DNA from: Blastomonas natatoria
GTDB lineage: Bacteria; Pseudomonadota; Alphaproteobacteria; Sphingomonadales; Sphingomonadaceae
Direction of reading: 5' to 3'
Assembly (NCBI RefSeq): GCF_003201955.1
Contig: NZ_QJJM01000003.1
Coordinates: forward strand, 124,001-188,000
Length of the DNA: 64,000 bases
The notes under the pieces: generated by a model
The model's database searches: none
What the model was told of the DNA's origin: nothing
What the model saw: only the letters and a program-made list of their open reading frames with translations
Position numbers and translations under genes: made by a program
In this document: positions 7,574-16,262 of the stretch, one piece after another
How the letters are laid out: every line of letters starts with the position of its first letter
How positions within the stretch are numbered: the first letter of the stretch is position 1

Positions 7574-9415
7574 TCAGCTCTTGTAAAGCCCGTCCAGCCG
7601 GTCCTGATAGCGCCCGCGAATGACGTGCCGCCGGATCTTCATCGATGGCGTCATCTCGCCATTCTCGATCGTGAACGGCTCGTCGGCGAAATTGAATTGG
7701 CGCACCTTCTCGATCACCGACAGGTCGGCATTGACCCGGTCGATCGCCGCGCGAACCGCCGATTTGAACTGAGGATTGGCCTGAAGCGCGGCAAAATCCA
7801 CTTTCAGCCCCTGGCTGCTCGCCCATTCCATCGTCCATTCCGGGTCCGGCACGATCAGCCCGACCAGATAGGGTCGCCGGTCGCCCGCCACCATCGCCTG
7901 ATGAATTTCGGGCTGCAAAGTCAGCATGCCCTCGACCTTTTGCGGCGAGACATTGTCGCCCTTGTCGTTGACGATCAGGTCCTTCTTGCGATCGGTGATC
8001 GCGATGCGCCCAGCTTCGTCGATATACCCTATGTCTCCGGTGTGCAGCCATCCGTCCTTGAGCACGCGCGCAGTCTCTTCGGGGTTCTGCCAGTAGCCGT
8101 GCATGACGAGCTCGCCGCGCACCAGAATCTCGCCATCCTCGGCAATGCGCACTTCGGTATCGGCGAGTGGCGGGCCGACCGTGTCCATCTTGATCCCGAC
8201 CCTGGGCCGGTTGCACGCGATGATCGGCGCGGCCTCGGTCTGGCCATAGCCCTGGAGCAGCGTGATGCCGAGCGCATGAAAGAACACGCCTATCTCCGGA
8301 TTGAGCGGGGCGCCACCCGACACCATGGCCTTGACCCGTCCGCCGAACCGCGCCTGGATCTTGGGGCGCAGGCTCTTCGACAGGATGAAGTCCATCGGCT
8401 TGTCGAGCAGTCCGTCGCGGCCGCCCAGCTGCTTCTCGCCCAGCGCCATCGCGCGCTCGAACAGGAAATTGGCGACCTTGCCCTGCTTCTGGATTTGCTT
8501 GAGGATGCGCGCACGCAGCACCTCGAACAGGCGCGGTACCACGACCATCAGCGTCGGGCGCACCTCCTCGATATTGCTCGCGAGCTTTTCGAGTCCTTCG
8601 GAATAATAGATCTGCGCGCCCAGCCCGATCGGGAAGAACTGGCCCGCGCTGTGCTCATAGGCGTGGCTGAGCGGCAGGAACGACAGGAAGACTTCGTCGT
8701 CCCAGCCGAAATCCTCGCTGATCACGCGAGTGGGCCCGGCGATATTGTGCAGGATCGCGCCATGATGCTGCATCACCCCGCGCGGCGCGCCGCCGGTGCC
8801 GCTGGTATAGATGATGCAGGCGGTATCCTCGCGCGTCAGCTGCGCGGCATGGCTACGGATCGCAGGCATCAGCTCGGCCTGACGGGCGCTGTCGCCGGTG
8901 ACGAGATCGGACCAGTTGTGGGCGCGGAAGCGGCTCGCCTGGCCGACCTTGACCGGCTCCATGCCGATGACGTGCCACGCATTGCCTGCGCGCAGCACGG
9001 CGGGAAGCAGCGTGCGCGCCAGCTTGGCGTCGGAGACGATGACCGCGCGCGCCCCCGAATTGTCGAGGATGTGCTGGTGATCGCGCTCGGTATTGGTGGT
9101 GTAGGTCGGCACGGTGACGCAGCCTGCGGCCATGATCGCGAGGTCTGCGATGCACCATTCGGGCCGGTTCTCGCTCACCAGCATCACCCGGTCGCCGCGC
9201 TGCAGCCCCATTTCGGTGAGTGCATGCGCCAGTTCAGCGACCTGTCCCGCCGCCTGACGCCAGCTGATCGGCGTCCACGCCCCAGCCTTCTTGCCCCATA
9301 GGAAGGGCGCGTCGCCCAGTTCGTCCGCCCGCGCGAAGAACAGGTCGAGCAGATTGTTGAAACGGGCAAATTGATCGAGTGATTTGTTGGCGATCACCGG
9401 GGTCGGGCTCCTCAT
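7574..9415 (-). CDS. Long-chain acyl-CoA synthetase (AMP-forming, FadD15-like)
   Basis: A 613-residue adenylating enzyme that activates fatty acids to acyl-CoA. The ATP-binding P-loop reads IIYTSGTGGAPRGVM. Further ANL motifs are LLQGYGQTEAAP, the hinge segment GWLHTGDIGYIDEAGR and ITDRKKDLI, and the C-terminal lysine segment is present (NGEMTPSMKIRRHVI). The length and the NLLDLFFARADELGDAPFLW start fit the FACS/LC-FACS class rather than short-chain ligases. It is a single gene on the minus strand, convergent with the membrane protein gene. A perfect dyad lies about 55 bases upstream of its start (see 9470-9488). Confidence 0.92.
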   Translation of the reverse strand: MRSPTPVIANKSLDQFARFNNLLDLFFARADELGDAPFLWGKKAGAWTPISWRQAAGQVAELAHALTEMGLQRGDRVMLVSENRPEWCIADLAIMAAGCVTVPTYTTNTERDHQHILDNSGARAVIVSDAKLARTLLPAVLRAGNAWHVIGMEPVKVGQASRFRAHNWSDLVTGDSARQAELMPAIRSHAAQLTREDTACIIYTSGTGGAPRGVMQHHGAILHNIAGPTRVISEDFGWDDEVFLSFLPLSHAYEHSAGQFFPIGLGAQIYYSEGLEKLASNIEEVRPTLMVVVPRLFEVLRARILKQIQKQGKVANFLFERAMALGEKQLGGRDGLLDKPMDFILSKSLRPKIQARFGGRVKAMVSGGAPLNPEIGVFFHALGITLLQGYGQTEAAPIIACNRPRVGIKMDTVGPPLADTEVRIAEDGEILVRGELVMHGYWQNPEETARVLKDGWLHTGDIGYIDEAGRIAITDRKKDLIVNDKGDNVSPQKVEGMLTLQPEIHQAMVAGDRRPYLVGLIVPDPEWTMEWASSQGLKVDFAALQANPQFKSAVRAAIDRVNADLSVIEKVRQFNFADEPFTIENGEMTPSMKIRRHVIRGRYQDRLDGLYKS

Positions 9416-9469
9416 GCTGCCACGCTTGGCGTGCGCGGTCTGTGGATCAACGGTCTAGAGTGATTTCAA

Positions 9470-9488
9470 GTGAAATGGAACATTTCAC
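9470..9488. promoter_or_regulatory. Dyad upstream of the acyl-CoA synthetase gene
   Basis: GTGAAAT-GGAAC-ATTTCAC is a perfect inverted repeat (7-base arms, 5-base spacer) about 55 bases before the start codon. Such dyads are typical operator sites of TetR- or FadR-type lipid regulators, but no regulator gene is adjacent. Function is inferred from position only. Confidence 0.35.
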
Positions 9489-9595
9489 GGCTCGGAAATC
9501 ACGGCAAAACAAAATGCCGGACCGCCGCTATGCTTCCGTCAGAAGCAAACAGGGTCAGCCGGCTTTGGTTGCAGGAGCAATCAGTCGCACGCGCG

Positions 9596-11134
9596 TCACA
9601 GCGCCAGTTTGCGGCCTGCCTTGCCCAGCGCCGCCTTGTCCTCTGCATCGAGCCCGACCTTGAGCCCCAGCCAGACCAGCGGGAAGAAACAGGCGAACTG
9701 GATCGCGGCGCGCGGGACCATGCCCAGGTTCTGGAATGCCCAGCCAATCAGCCACAGCGCGCCGAAGCCACCCAGGCCGCAGGCGAGCGCGCGCAGAAAA
9801 TGCCGGTCGAACGGACCGAGACCATCGCTTACCCACAATTCGGCGACTGCTGCCCAGCTCGACACGATCACGCCTGCGCTCACCGCCAGCGCCATGCCGG
9901 TCGCGCCCATGTCGTCGACCGTCAGCCAGCCGACCAGCCCCGCGACTGCGAGCCCGGCAATTGAATTGGCGAGCGGCAGCAGGCGGTGCCCGGTCATCTC
10001 GACGATCGGCGTCGCCGCGCCCAGGATCGTCTCGCCCGCGCGGCCGACCAGCAGCACGATCAGCACAGGCAGCGCATCGGCTGCCTCGGGCGAGAACAGC
10101 AGCAGCGTTGCATCGCCGCCTGCGATCATGACGGCGGTGAGCGGAAGCACGATGATCGCGGCGATGCGGTTGGCAAAGCGGTAGAGCGGGGCGATCTGCG
10201 CCTTGTCCGCGGCCTTTTGCGCGGCGCTCAGCGGTGCGAGGACATAGAGGAAGGTCTGGCGCACGATCAGCGGGACCGAGGCGATCTTGCGCGCGATGCC
10301 GAACAGCCCGGCGGCAACCGCGCCGCCCCCGCCGCTCAAGGCGAGGCCGAGCAGAACCGGCGGCAGATCGTTGAACGCGCGGCGCGCGAGATTGGGCGGC
10401 ATCGTCGCCAGGCCCGATTTCAGCGTGTCGTGGCGCAGTGCGGGCGGCATCGGTGCGCGCCAGAGCAGGCCGAGATCGTAATAGCGCCCGAGCAGTCGCA
10501 CCGACAGCCAGGCGGTGACGCCGAGCGATACGATATGCGCGACGAACAGCCCGAACAGCCGCACCCCCAGCGTATAGAGCGCGACCGCCACGATCAGCCG
10601 CGCGATCTGCTCCCAGAAGATGCGCAGACGTATCTCGGGCCCGAAGGCGCGGCGCGCGCGTGCGGCAGCGGTCGCGATCTCGAGCGCGACGGTGAGTGGC
10701 AATGTCCACACGAACAGCGCGATCAGCGCGGGCAGATGCGGGCGCATCGCCGGTTCGACCGAGAATTGCGGAGCAATTACGGGGGCGGCGAGGGTAATGC
10801 ACAGCGCAACGAAGGCTGAGGGGATCACCGTCACCAGCAGCGCATAGCGCAGCACGCCATGTTCGGCCTCGCGGCTGGCGGCAGAAGGGATGGCGCGCTG
10901 CAGCCCCTGCGCCAGAGATAGCGTGGTCAGCGTCGACAGCACGTTCACCGCCGCCCAGAGCACGACATAGCTGCCATAGGTGGCTAGGCCGAACATCCAT
11001 ACGAAGGCAGGTTGAGTCACGATCTCGATGATCGCACCCATGCGGGCCAGGCCCGAAAGCGCCGCGCCACTGGCCACATCGGCGCGGCTCACAGCGGGGG
11101 CGATGGTGGCAGGATCGGGCGTGTCGGCGGCCAC
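9596..11134 (-). CDS. Polysaccharide/lipid flippase-like membrane protein (MOP superfamily)
   Basis: A 512-residue protein with about 12-14 hydrophobic segments and few charged loops, matching Wzx/MurJ-type exporters of the MOP superfamily. These flip lipid-linked saccharides across the inner membrane. An early positively charged turn (SREAEHGVLRYALL) and a central loop (PPNLARRAFNDLPPVLLG) resemble the oligosaccharide flippase family. The GTG start at 11134 lies 11 bases after the lptG stop, so it is the third gene of an lptF-lptG-flippase operon. This placement suggests a role in lipopolysaccharide or glycosphingolipid surface assembly. The substrate is unknown. Confidence 0.75.
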   Translation of the reverse strand: MAADTPDPATIAPAVSRADVASGAALSGLARMGAIIEIVTQPAFVWMFGLATYGSYVVLWAAVNVLSTLTTLSLAQGLQRAIPSAASREAEHGVLRYALLVTVIPSAFVALCITLAAPVIAPQFSVEPAMRPHLPALIALFVWTLPLTVALEIATAAARARRAFGPEIRLRIFWEQIARLIVAVALYTLGVRLFGLFVAHIVSLGVTAWLSVRLLGRYYDLGLLWRAPMPPALRHDTLKSGLATMPPNLARRAFNDLPPVLLGLALSGGGGAVAAGLFGIARKIASVPLIVRQTFLYVLAPLSAAQKAADKAQIAPLYRFANRIAAIIVLPLTAVMIAGGDATLLLFSPEAADALPVLIVLLVGRAGETILGAATPIVEMTGHRLLPLANSIAGLAVAGLVGWLTVDDMGATGMALAVSAGVIVSSWAAVAELWVSDGLGPFDRHFLRALACGLGGFGALWLIGWAFQNLGMVPRAAIQFACFFPLVWLGLKVGLDAEDKAALGKAGRKLAL

Positions 11135-11144
11135 GGGCTGCGGC

Positions 11145-12242
11145 CTATTCCTCGGTGCGGATCAGAACGGTCTCGCCGACCATCAGGAACAGGAAGAAGG
11201 GTGACCAGGCCGCGAGGATCGGCGGATAGGCGCCCAGATTGCCCATCGCGAGCGCGAAATTGTCCGCGACGAAATAGGCAAAGCCCAGCGCCATGCCGAT
11301 CACGGCACGGATGAACAGCTGGCCCGATCGCGCCAGGCCGAAAGCGGCGACCGCCCCGAGCAGCGGCATCAGCAAAGCCGAGAGCGGGCCCGAGAGCTTG
11401 TGCCAGAGGTTTGCCTCGAGTGCGGCGGTCGGGCGACCTGCAGCCTTGAGTTCGGCTATCGCGGTCCAGAGTTGCGGGAAGGACAGGCCATCGGCATTGA
11501 CCTTGGAAAGGGTGAACTGGTCGGGTCGAACGCCCGATGCGGCAACGATGGTACCAAGCGCCTGCTTCTGCCCGGTGGCGACATCGAACTGCGTCGCATC
11601 CTTCAGCTGCCAGCCCTGGCCCGTATAAGTGCCTTCGCTGGCCTTGATGATCCGCGCCATGCCGCCCTGGCTGTCACGCTGGTACACCGCAACCCCGGTC
11701 AGCCGCGTTGCATTGCCCCGGCTTTCGACCGTATCGGCCTGGACGATATTGTCGCCCTCGCGCACCCAGATGTTCGACTTCACGTTCGAATCGCGAGGGA
11801 TCGGCCCGAAGTCGGCAGCTTCCCAGGCATCGAGCGTCGCGGTGGCGCGGGTGAGGATGCGCTCGGAAAAGACGAAGGTGATCGCCGAGACGCCAAAGGC
11901 GGCGATCAGCAATGGGGCCAGCACCTGATGCGCAGACAGCCCCGCCGCCTTCATCGCCACGACCTCGCTGTTCTGGTTCAGCGTCGCCAGCGTGATGATC
12001 GTCGCGAGCAGCACGGAAAAGGGCAGCACCAGATCGATGATCTGTGGCGCGCGCAGGCTGATATAGGTCAGCAGATCGGCCTGGCCGTTGCCGGGATAGG
12101 CCAGGATCTTGCCGCTTTCGCCCAGAAGGTCGAGCGACTGGAGCACGATGAACAGCAAGGCCACCACCGCAAGGATGCTGGTGAGGAACTTGCGCGCCAT
12201 GTAGATGGCGACGGTGCGCGAGGGAAAGAATTCGAGATGCAT
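11145..12242 (-). CDS. lptG: LptG, LPS-export ABC transporter permease
   Basis: A 365-residue inner-membrane permease of the LptB2FG complex, which extracts lipopolysaccharide or its functional analogue from the inner membrane. Two N-terminal and four C-terminal membrane spans flank a periplasmic beta-jellyroll (about residues 130-270, containing IWVREGDNIVQAD). The start MHLEFFPSRTVAIYMARKFL is the family form. The gene follows lptF with 13 bases between them. Many sphingomonads make glycosphingolipid instead of LPS, so retaining LptFG here may reflect transport of that lipid; this is inference. Confidence 0.93.
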   Translation of the reverse strand: MHLEFFPSRTVAIYMARKFLTSILAVVALLFIVLQSLDLLGESGKILAYPGNGQADLLTYISLRAPQIIDLVLPFSVLLATIITLATLNQNSEVVAMKAAGLSAHQVLAPLLIAAFGVSAITFVFSERILTRATATLDAWEAADFGPIPRDSNVKSNIWVREGDNIVQADTVESRGNATRLTGVAVYQRDSQGGMARIIKASEGTYTGQGWQLKDATQFDVATGQKQALGTIVAASGVRPDQFTLSKVNADGLSFPQLWTAIAELKAAGRPTAALEANLWHKLSGPLSALLMPLLGAVAAFGLARSGQLFIRAVIGMALGFAYFVADNFALAMGNLGAYPPILAAWSPFFLFLMVGETVLIRTEE

Positions 12243-12255
12243 GTCCGGACGCCGC

Positions 12256-13467
12256 CTATTCCTGGAAGGACCGCTTGCGGCCGAAGCTGAACAGCCCGCG
12301 CACCGCCGCGCCCGATTTGGCGAAGACCTTTTCCAGCGCGCCGATCGGCTGGCCGCCGGGCACGAAGGCGACCTGATAATACATCCAGGCGATCAGCGCG
12401 GAAAACAGCGCGAAGGGCACCCACAATGCGATGATCGGATCGACCAGCCCCAGCGCGCCGACATCCTCGCCATATTCGTTGATCTTGTGATAGGTCACGA
12501 TCATCACGATCGACAGGAACACGCCCAGCGCCGAGGTCGAGCGCTTGGGCGGAATGGCGAGCGCCACCGCCAGCAGCGGCATCAGCAGCATCATCACCAC
12601 CTCGACCATGCGGAAATGGAAATTGGCACGGGTCTGGTTGCGCTGCGCTTCGGGAATGTTGGCGTCCGAACCGATGCGGACCAGCTCGGGGATGGTATAT
12701 TCCCGGTCCTTGCCGCCGCCGCGCCTGCGGAAGGATTCGATCTTGGGCAGATCGATCGGCAGGTCGTGGTTGCTGAAGGTCAGCACGCGCGGCGTCTTGT
12801 AATCGGGTGAATCGTGCACCAGCGTGCCGTTGGTGAGGCGGAAGATGATGGTATTCGGATCGTCGGTGGCGAGGAACTTGCCGCGCTCTGCCGTGACCGA
12901 GAGCGATGTGCCCGATCTCGTTTCCGCCCGCACGAAAATGCCGTACAGTTCGCGCCCGCCGTCACGGCTCTGCTCGATGCGCAGCGTCATCCGGTCGCCC
13001 AGCTGGGTGAATTCGCCGACCTTGATCGAAGCCCCCAGCGCGCCCGAACGCAGCTCGAAGCCGAGCTCCTCATAGGCATATCGGGCCTTGGGCTGGATAT
13101 AGCCGACCAGAGCCAGGTTCACGAGCATCAGCGCGACCGCGAACATGTACGGCACGCGCAGCAGCCGGTTATAGCCCAGGCCGACAGCGCGGAAGACGTC
13201 GAGCTCCGACGACATGGCGAGCTTGCGGAAGGCAAGCAGGATGCCGAGCAGAAGGCCGATCGGAATGCCGAGCGAGAGATATTCGGGCAGCAGGTTGGCG
13301 AGCATGCGCCACACGACGCTGACCGGGCCGCCTTCTGCTGCGACAAAGTCGAACAATCGCAGCATCTTGTCGAGCACCAGCAGCATGGCTGCGAGGATCA
13401 GCGTGCCGACCAGCGGAAAGAAGACGAGACGGGCGATATAAGCGTCTGTGGCGGTTAGCAATTTCAA
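12256..13467 (-). CDS. lptF: LptF, LPS-export ABC transporter permease
   Basis: A 403-residue partner of LptG. It has an N-terminal membrane pair (YIARLVFFPLVGTLILAAML), the conserved cytoplasmic helix segment SLGIPIGLLLGILLAFRKL and SELDVFRAVGLGYNRLL, a periplasmic domain and C-terminal spans. The start is a TTG at 13467 giving MKLLTATDAYIARL. It is the first gene of the operon and divergent from the DUF2141-like gene, so the shared promoter region is 13468-13595. The ATPase LptB is not in this window. Confidence 0.93.
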   Translation of the reverse strand: MKLLTATDAYIARLVFFPLVGTLILAAMLLVLDKMLRLFDFVAAEGGPVSVVWRMLANLLPEYLSLGIPIGLLLGILLAFRKLAMSSELDVFRAVGLGYNRLLRVPYMFAVALMLVNLALVGYIQPKARYAYEELGFELRSGALGASIKVGEFTQLGDRMTLRIEQSRDGGRELYGIFVRAETRSGTSLSVTAERGKFLATDDPNTIIFRLTNGTLVHDSPDYKTPRVLTFSNHDLPIDLPKIESFRRRGGGKDREYTIPELVRIGSDANIPEAQRNQTRANFHFRMVEVVMMLLMPLLAVALAIPPKRSTSALGVFLSIVMIVTYHKINEYGEDVGALGLVDPIIALWVPFALFSALIAWMYYQVAFVPGGQPIGALEKVFAKSGAAVRGLFSFGRKRSFQE

Positions 13468-13595
13468 CTTATTGTCGCCCTGTCACCATGATTTGGCCGC
13501 AAACGGTTCCCATAAGCAGACGGGTAAAGGGGGCTCATCAGCCTGTCCGCGCCATCTGGAGCGACATGGCTATAGCTTCTGGGATTGATTACGTC

Positions 13596-14123
13596 ATGTT
13601 CAAAATTGCGGCAAAATCACTGGCTTGTCTGGCTGCGGGCGGCATCGCCTTCGCGGCCCTGACGCCTGTGGCGCATGCGCAACGTCAGGAAATCGCCAAC
13701 GACATGCGCCGATGCGCAGCCGGAGCCGACGGTCCGGCAGTGCATGTCGAGGTCAGCGGCTTCAAGGCCAATACCGGTCGCATCCGTGTTCAGGCCTACC
13801 CCGCCACCAAGGCGAGCTGGCTGGAAAAGGGCGCATGGATCAACCGCATCGATACACCCGTCGCCCCCCGCGGCGGCAAGATGAGCTTCTGCGTGCCGCT
13901 TCCCCAGACAGGCGCCTATGGCATTGCCGTGCGCCATGATGTCGATGGCAGCGGAAAATCGGGCTGGAACGATGGCGGCGGTTTCTCGAACAACCCCTCG
14001 CTCTCGCTGCTCAGCCTCAAGCCCTCTGCGGGCAAGACCGCCATCCGGGTGGGTCCCGGCGTCACGCGCATCTCGGTGGTCCTGAACTACCGCCAGGGGA
14101 TGTCGATCAAGCCGATAGGATGA
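13596..14123 (+). CDS. Secreted DUF2141-like protein
   Basis: A 175-residue exported protein. The start at 13596 gives a clean signal peptide (MFKIAAKSLACLAAGGIAFA followed by ALTPVAHA) with cleavage after AHA. An ATG at 13566 has a closer GGAG but would bury the signal in a longer N-terminus. The mature part contains VSGFKANTGRIRVQAY and YGIAVRHDVDGSGK, the beta-sandwich pattern of DUF2141 proteins found next to lipid or carotenoid genes. Its stop is six bases before the DAG-kinase-like gene, so the two are probably co-transcribed. The function is unknown. Confidence 0.75.
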   Translation: MFKIAAKSLACLAAGGIAFAALTPVAHAQRQEIANDMRRCAAGADGPAVHVEVSGFKANTGRIRVQAYPATKASWLEKGAWINRIDTPVAPRGGKMSFCVPLPQTGAYGIAVRHDVDGSGKSGWNDGGGFSNNPSLSLLSLKPSAGKTAIRVGPGVTRISVVLNYRQGMSIKPIG

Positions 14124-14129
14124 CCTAGA

Positions 14130-15107
14130 ATGACTCTCGTTGCGCTCATTTCCAATCCGCGCTCGACCGGCAACAAGGCAATGTTGCCGGCGGTACGCGA
14201 CTATTGCGCGCGCAACCCTGACGTTTTCCATTATGAAGTGGAAGAGGTGCACCAGATTGCCGATGCGCTGCGCGCGATCGCGCTGGTCAAGCCACGCGTG
14301 CTCGTCATCAACGGCGGCGACGGCACGGTGCAGGCGACGCTGACCGAGCTCTATCATGGCGGTCATTTCGGCAAGACTCCCCCGCCGGTTGCGGTGCTGC
14401 CCAACGGCAAGACCAACCTCATCGCGCTCGATCTGGGCGCGCGCGGCAAGCCGCTGCCGACGCTCGACCGCATCGTCGAGATCGCGCGCAATGATCTGGA
14501 AAGCCATATCGTCGTGCGTCAGCTGATCGCGCTGTCCGATGGCGAGGACGGGCGCCCGGTGCTGGGCATGTTCATGGGCGGCGCTGGCCTTGCCGAGATC
14601 ATCCTCTATTGCCGCCAGAAGATCTATCCGCTGGGCCTGCCCAATTCGATCAGCCATTTCATCGCGGCGATCGCGGGGCTGTTCACCATGCTGTTCGGGC
14701 TCACCGCCAAGTTCCTGCCGATTACGCGATCGGCGCTGCGCATCTCCTATTTCCAGAAGGGCGAGCTCAATGGCAGCTTCCTGGTGGTGATGGTGACGAC
14801 GCTGGAAAAACTGCTGCTTGGCAGCCGCGCTGACAGCGGACCATCTCCGACCGGACATCTCAAGTTCATCGCGGTCGAGCATAATCGCGCCGGGCTGACG
14901 ACGATGCTGATCGATACGCTGATGGGCCGGTTCGGCACGCGGCGCGGGCGCGGCGTCCATCTGGCGCGCGAGGACATGATCCGCATCGACAGCGACCGTA
15001 CGCGCAGCCGCGTGATCCTGGACGGCGAGATCTTCGAAGCGAGTGCGGGCAAGCCGATCATCCTGCGCTCGACCGATCCGGTGCCCTTCCTGCGCCTGGC
15101 GGCTTGA
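14130..15107 (+). CDS. Diacylglycerol/sphingosine kinase family lipid kinase
   Basis: A 325-residue protein with a DAGK catalytic domain: ISNPRSTGN at residues 7-15, the nucleotide-binding GGDGT at 62-66, and VAVLPNGKTNLIA in place of the usual PxGTxN-A. Members phosphorylate diacylglycerol, sphingosine or ceramide. The substitution of the canonical GTxN by GKTN is notable but keeps the small loop. A hydrophobic segment (FIAAIAGLFTMLFGLTAKFL) may associate it with membrane. It lies immediately upstream, across a palindromic repeat, of a Tam41-like CDP-DAG synthase candidate, which would use phosphatidic acid. Confidence 0.8.
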   Translation: MTLVALISNPRSTGNKAMLPAVRDYCARNPDVFHYEVEEVHQIADALRAIALVKPRVLVINGGDGTVQATLTELYHGGHFGKTPPPVAVLPNGKTNLIALDLGARGKPLPTLDRIVEIARNDLESHIVVRQLIALSDGEDGRPVLGMFMGGAGLAEIILYCRQKIYPLGLPNSISHFIAAIAGLFTMLFGLTAKFLPITRSALRISYFQKGELNGSFLVVMVTTLEKLLLGSRADSGPSPTGHLKFIAVEHNRAGLTTMLIDTLMGRFGTRRGRGVHLAREDMIRIDSDRTRSRVILDGEIFEASAGKPIILRSTDPVPFLRLAA

Positions 15108-15129
15108 GGATCACGCTTCTGCCCTGATT

Positions 15130-15211
15130 CGTCATTCCCGCAAAGACGGGAATCCCGCTATGGCAGTGACATTCGAAGAAAAGCGGGACCCCCGCCTGCG
15201 CGGGGGTGACG
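15130..15211. repeat. Intergenic palindromic repeat, family A copy 2
   Basis: Same ends as 6777-6857 (CGTCATTCCCGC and GCGGGGGTGACG) and the same inner arms ATCCCGCT and AAGCGGGA, 82 bases long. It fills most of the gap between the lipid kinase and the Tam41-like gene. Confidence 0.75.
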
Positions 15212-15230
15212 AGCAAATCTGGGTTGTGTC

Positions 15231-16130
15231 TTGGACTCTCTCCAATCCCTTATCGCCGCCGAGGCGCTGCAGCCGATCGATCCGCGTGTGACGGCTTTCG
15301 CCAAGACGATCGTCGCGCCGTTCGGCGACACCGCGCGCGCGGTGATCTTCTACGGATCGTGCCTGCGCGAGGCGCAGCTCGACGGTCTGATGCTCGATTT
15401 CTATGTCATCGTTTCAGACTATGGCGCAGCCTATCGCGCAGCGAACAAGGCGGGATGGATGGCGCGGGCGAACGCGCTGATCCCGCCCAATGTCTTCCCC
15501 GCGGCGCATGACAATCTCGCTGCCAAATATGCGGTCCTGTCCGAAGCCGACCTGGCCCGAGCCTGCTCGATGCAGGCAGGCGATGTCTCGGTCTGGGCAC
15601 GCTTTGCCCAGCCGGTGCGGATCGTGTGGAGCGCGGATGCGGACGCAGAGGCAAGGGCGATCGATGCGCTGTGCGCCGCCCCGGTGACGCTGCTGCGCCA
15701 TGCCGCGCCGGTGGCTGGCAGCGCCAGCGCCGATCCGCTGCATGTCTGGCGCACCGGCTTTACCCGCACCTATGGCGCGGAACTGCGCGCAGAGCGCGGC
15801 GATCGACCCGACAAGGTGGTCGATTTCGCGCCCGATCATTATGCCGCAGTGGGGGAAGCGATTGCGCGCGAGGTGCCCGATCTCGCCGCCATGCCCCGCG
15901 ACGAGGCCGATGCGCGCTGGGCGAAGCTCAGGGCGCGCGGCAAGCGGCTCACCGTCGCGCGCCTCGCCAAGGCGAGCTTCACCTTTGCCGGCGGGATCGA
16001 TTATCTCGCCTGGAAGATCAACCGCCATGCCGGGACGCAGATCGAGATTCAGCCCTGGCAGCGCAAATGGCCGCTGGTCGCGGCGCTGTTCCTGGTGCCC
16101 CGGCTTCTGAAGAGCGGCGCGGTGAAGTGA
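15231..16130 (+). CDS. Tam41-like nucleotidyltransferase (candidate CDP-diacylglycerol synthase)
   Basis: A 299-residue protein with a nucleotidyltransferase signature: FYGSCLREAQ with Gly-Ser at 42-43, then LDFYVIV with Asp56. Downstream blocks KYAVLSEADL, WARFAQPVRI and the C-terminal RLAKASFTFAGGIDYLAWK follow the order I remember in mitochondrial Tam41 (phosphatidate cytidylyltransferase), including a late basic amphipathic region. Tam41 makes CDP-DAG from phosphatidic acid and CTP for cardiolipin. The family assignment comes from recalled motifs, not from an alignment. The upstream lipid kinase supports a phospholipid role. It could instead be a diverged nucleotidyltransferase of other function. 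Confidence 0.6.
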   Translation: MDSLQSLIAAEALQPIDPRVTAFAKTIVAPFGDTARAVIFYGSCLREAQLDGLMLDFYVIVSDYGAAYRAANKAGWMARANALIPPNVFPAAHDNLAAKYAVLSEADLARACSMQAGDVSVWARFAQPVRIVWSADADAEARAIDALCAAPVTLLRHAAPVAGSASADPLHVWRTGFTRTYGAELRAERGDRPDKVVDFAPDHYAAVGEAIAREVPDLAAMPRDEADARWAKLRARGKRLTVARLAKASFTFAGGIDYLAWKINRHAGTQIEIQPWQRKWPLVAALFLVPRLLKSGAVK

Positions 16131-16134
16131 AATG

Positions 16135-16166
16135 CTTCTCCCCTCTCGCTACCGGGAGGGGAGAAG
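16135..16166. repeat. Hairpin of the CTTCTCCCC type
   Basis: CTTCTCCCCTC (16135-16145) pairs perfectly with 16156-16166 around a 10-base loop. The arm sequence recurs in the larger element at 22121-22287. No T-run follows; it may still act as a transcript-end structure after the Tam41-like gene. Confidence 0.5.
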
Positions 16167-16211
16167 GTCTCCCCGAAAAACCTTGATTTCTGCATGCAAA
16201 ACAGCCATCTG

Positions 16212-16250
16212 CTAATCGGAGCGATTCAATCCGATTTCTTGGCCGATTAG
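16212..16250. promoter_or_regulatory. Candidate operator of the SUF Rrf2 regulator
   Basis: AATCGGA (16214-16220) and TCCGATT (16230-16236) form a perfect 7-base inverted repeat. A further CCGATTAG (16243-16250) pairs with CTAATCGG (16212-16219). These overlapping half-sites end 13 bases before the start codon of the regulator gene, a position suited to autorepression of the SUF operon. Confidence 0.5.
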
Positions 16251-16262
16251 CGGGAGCGACTG

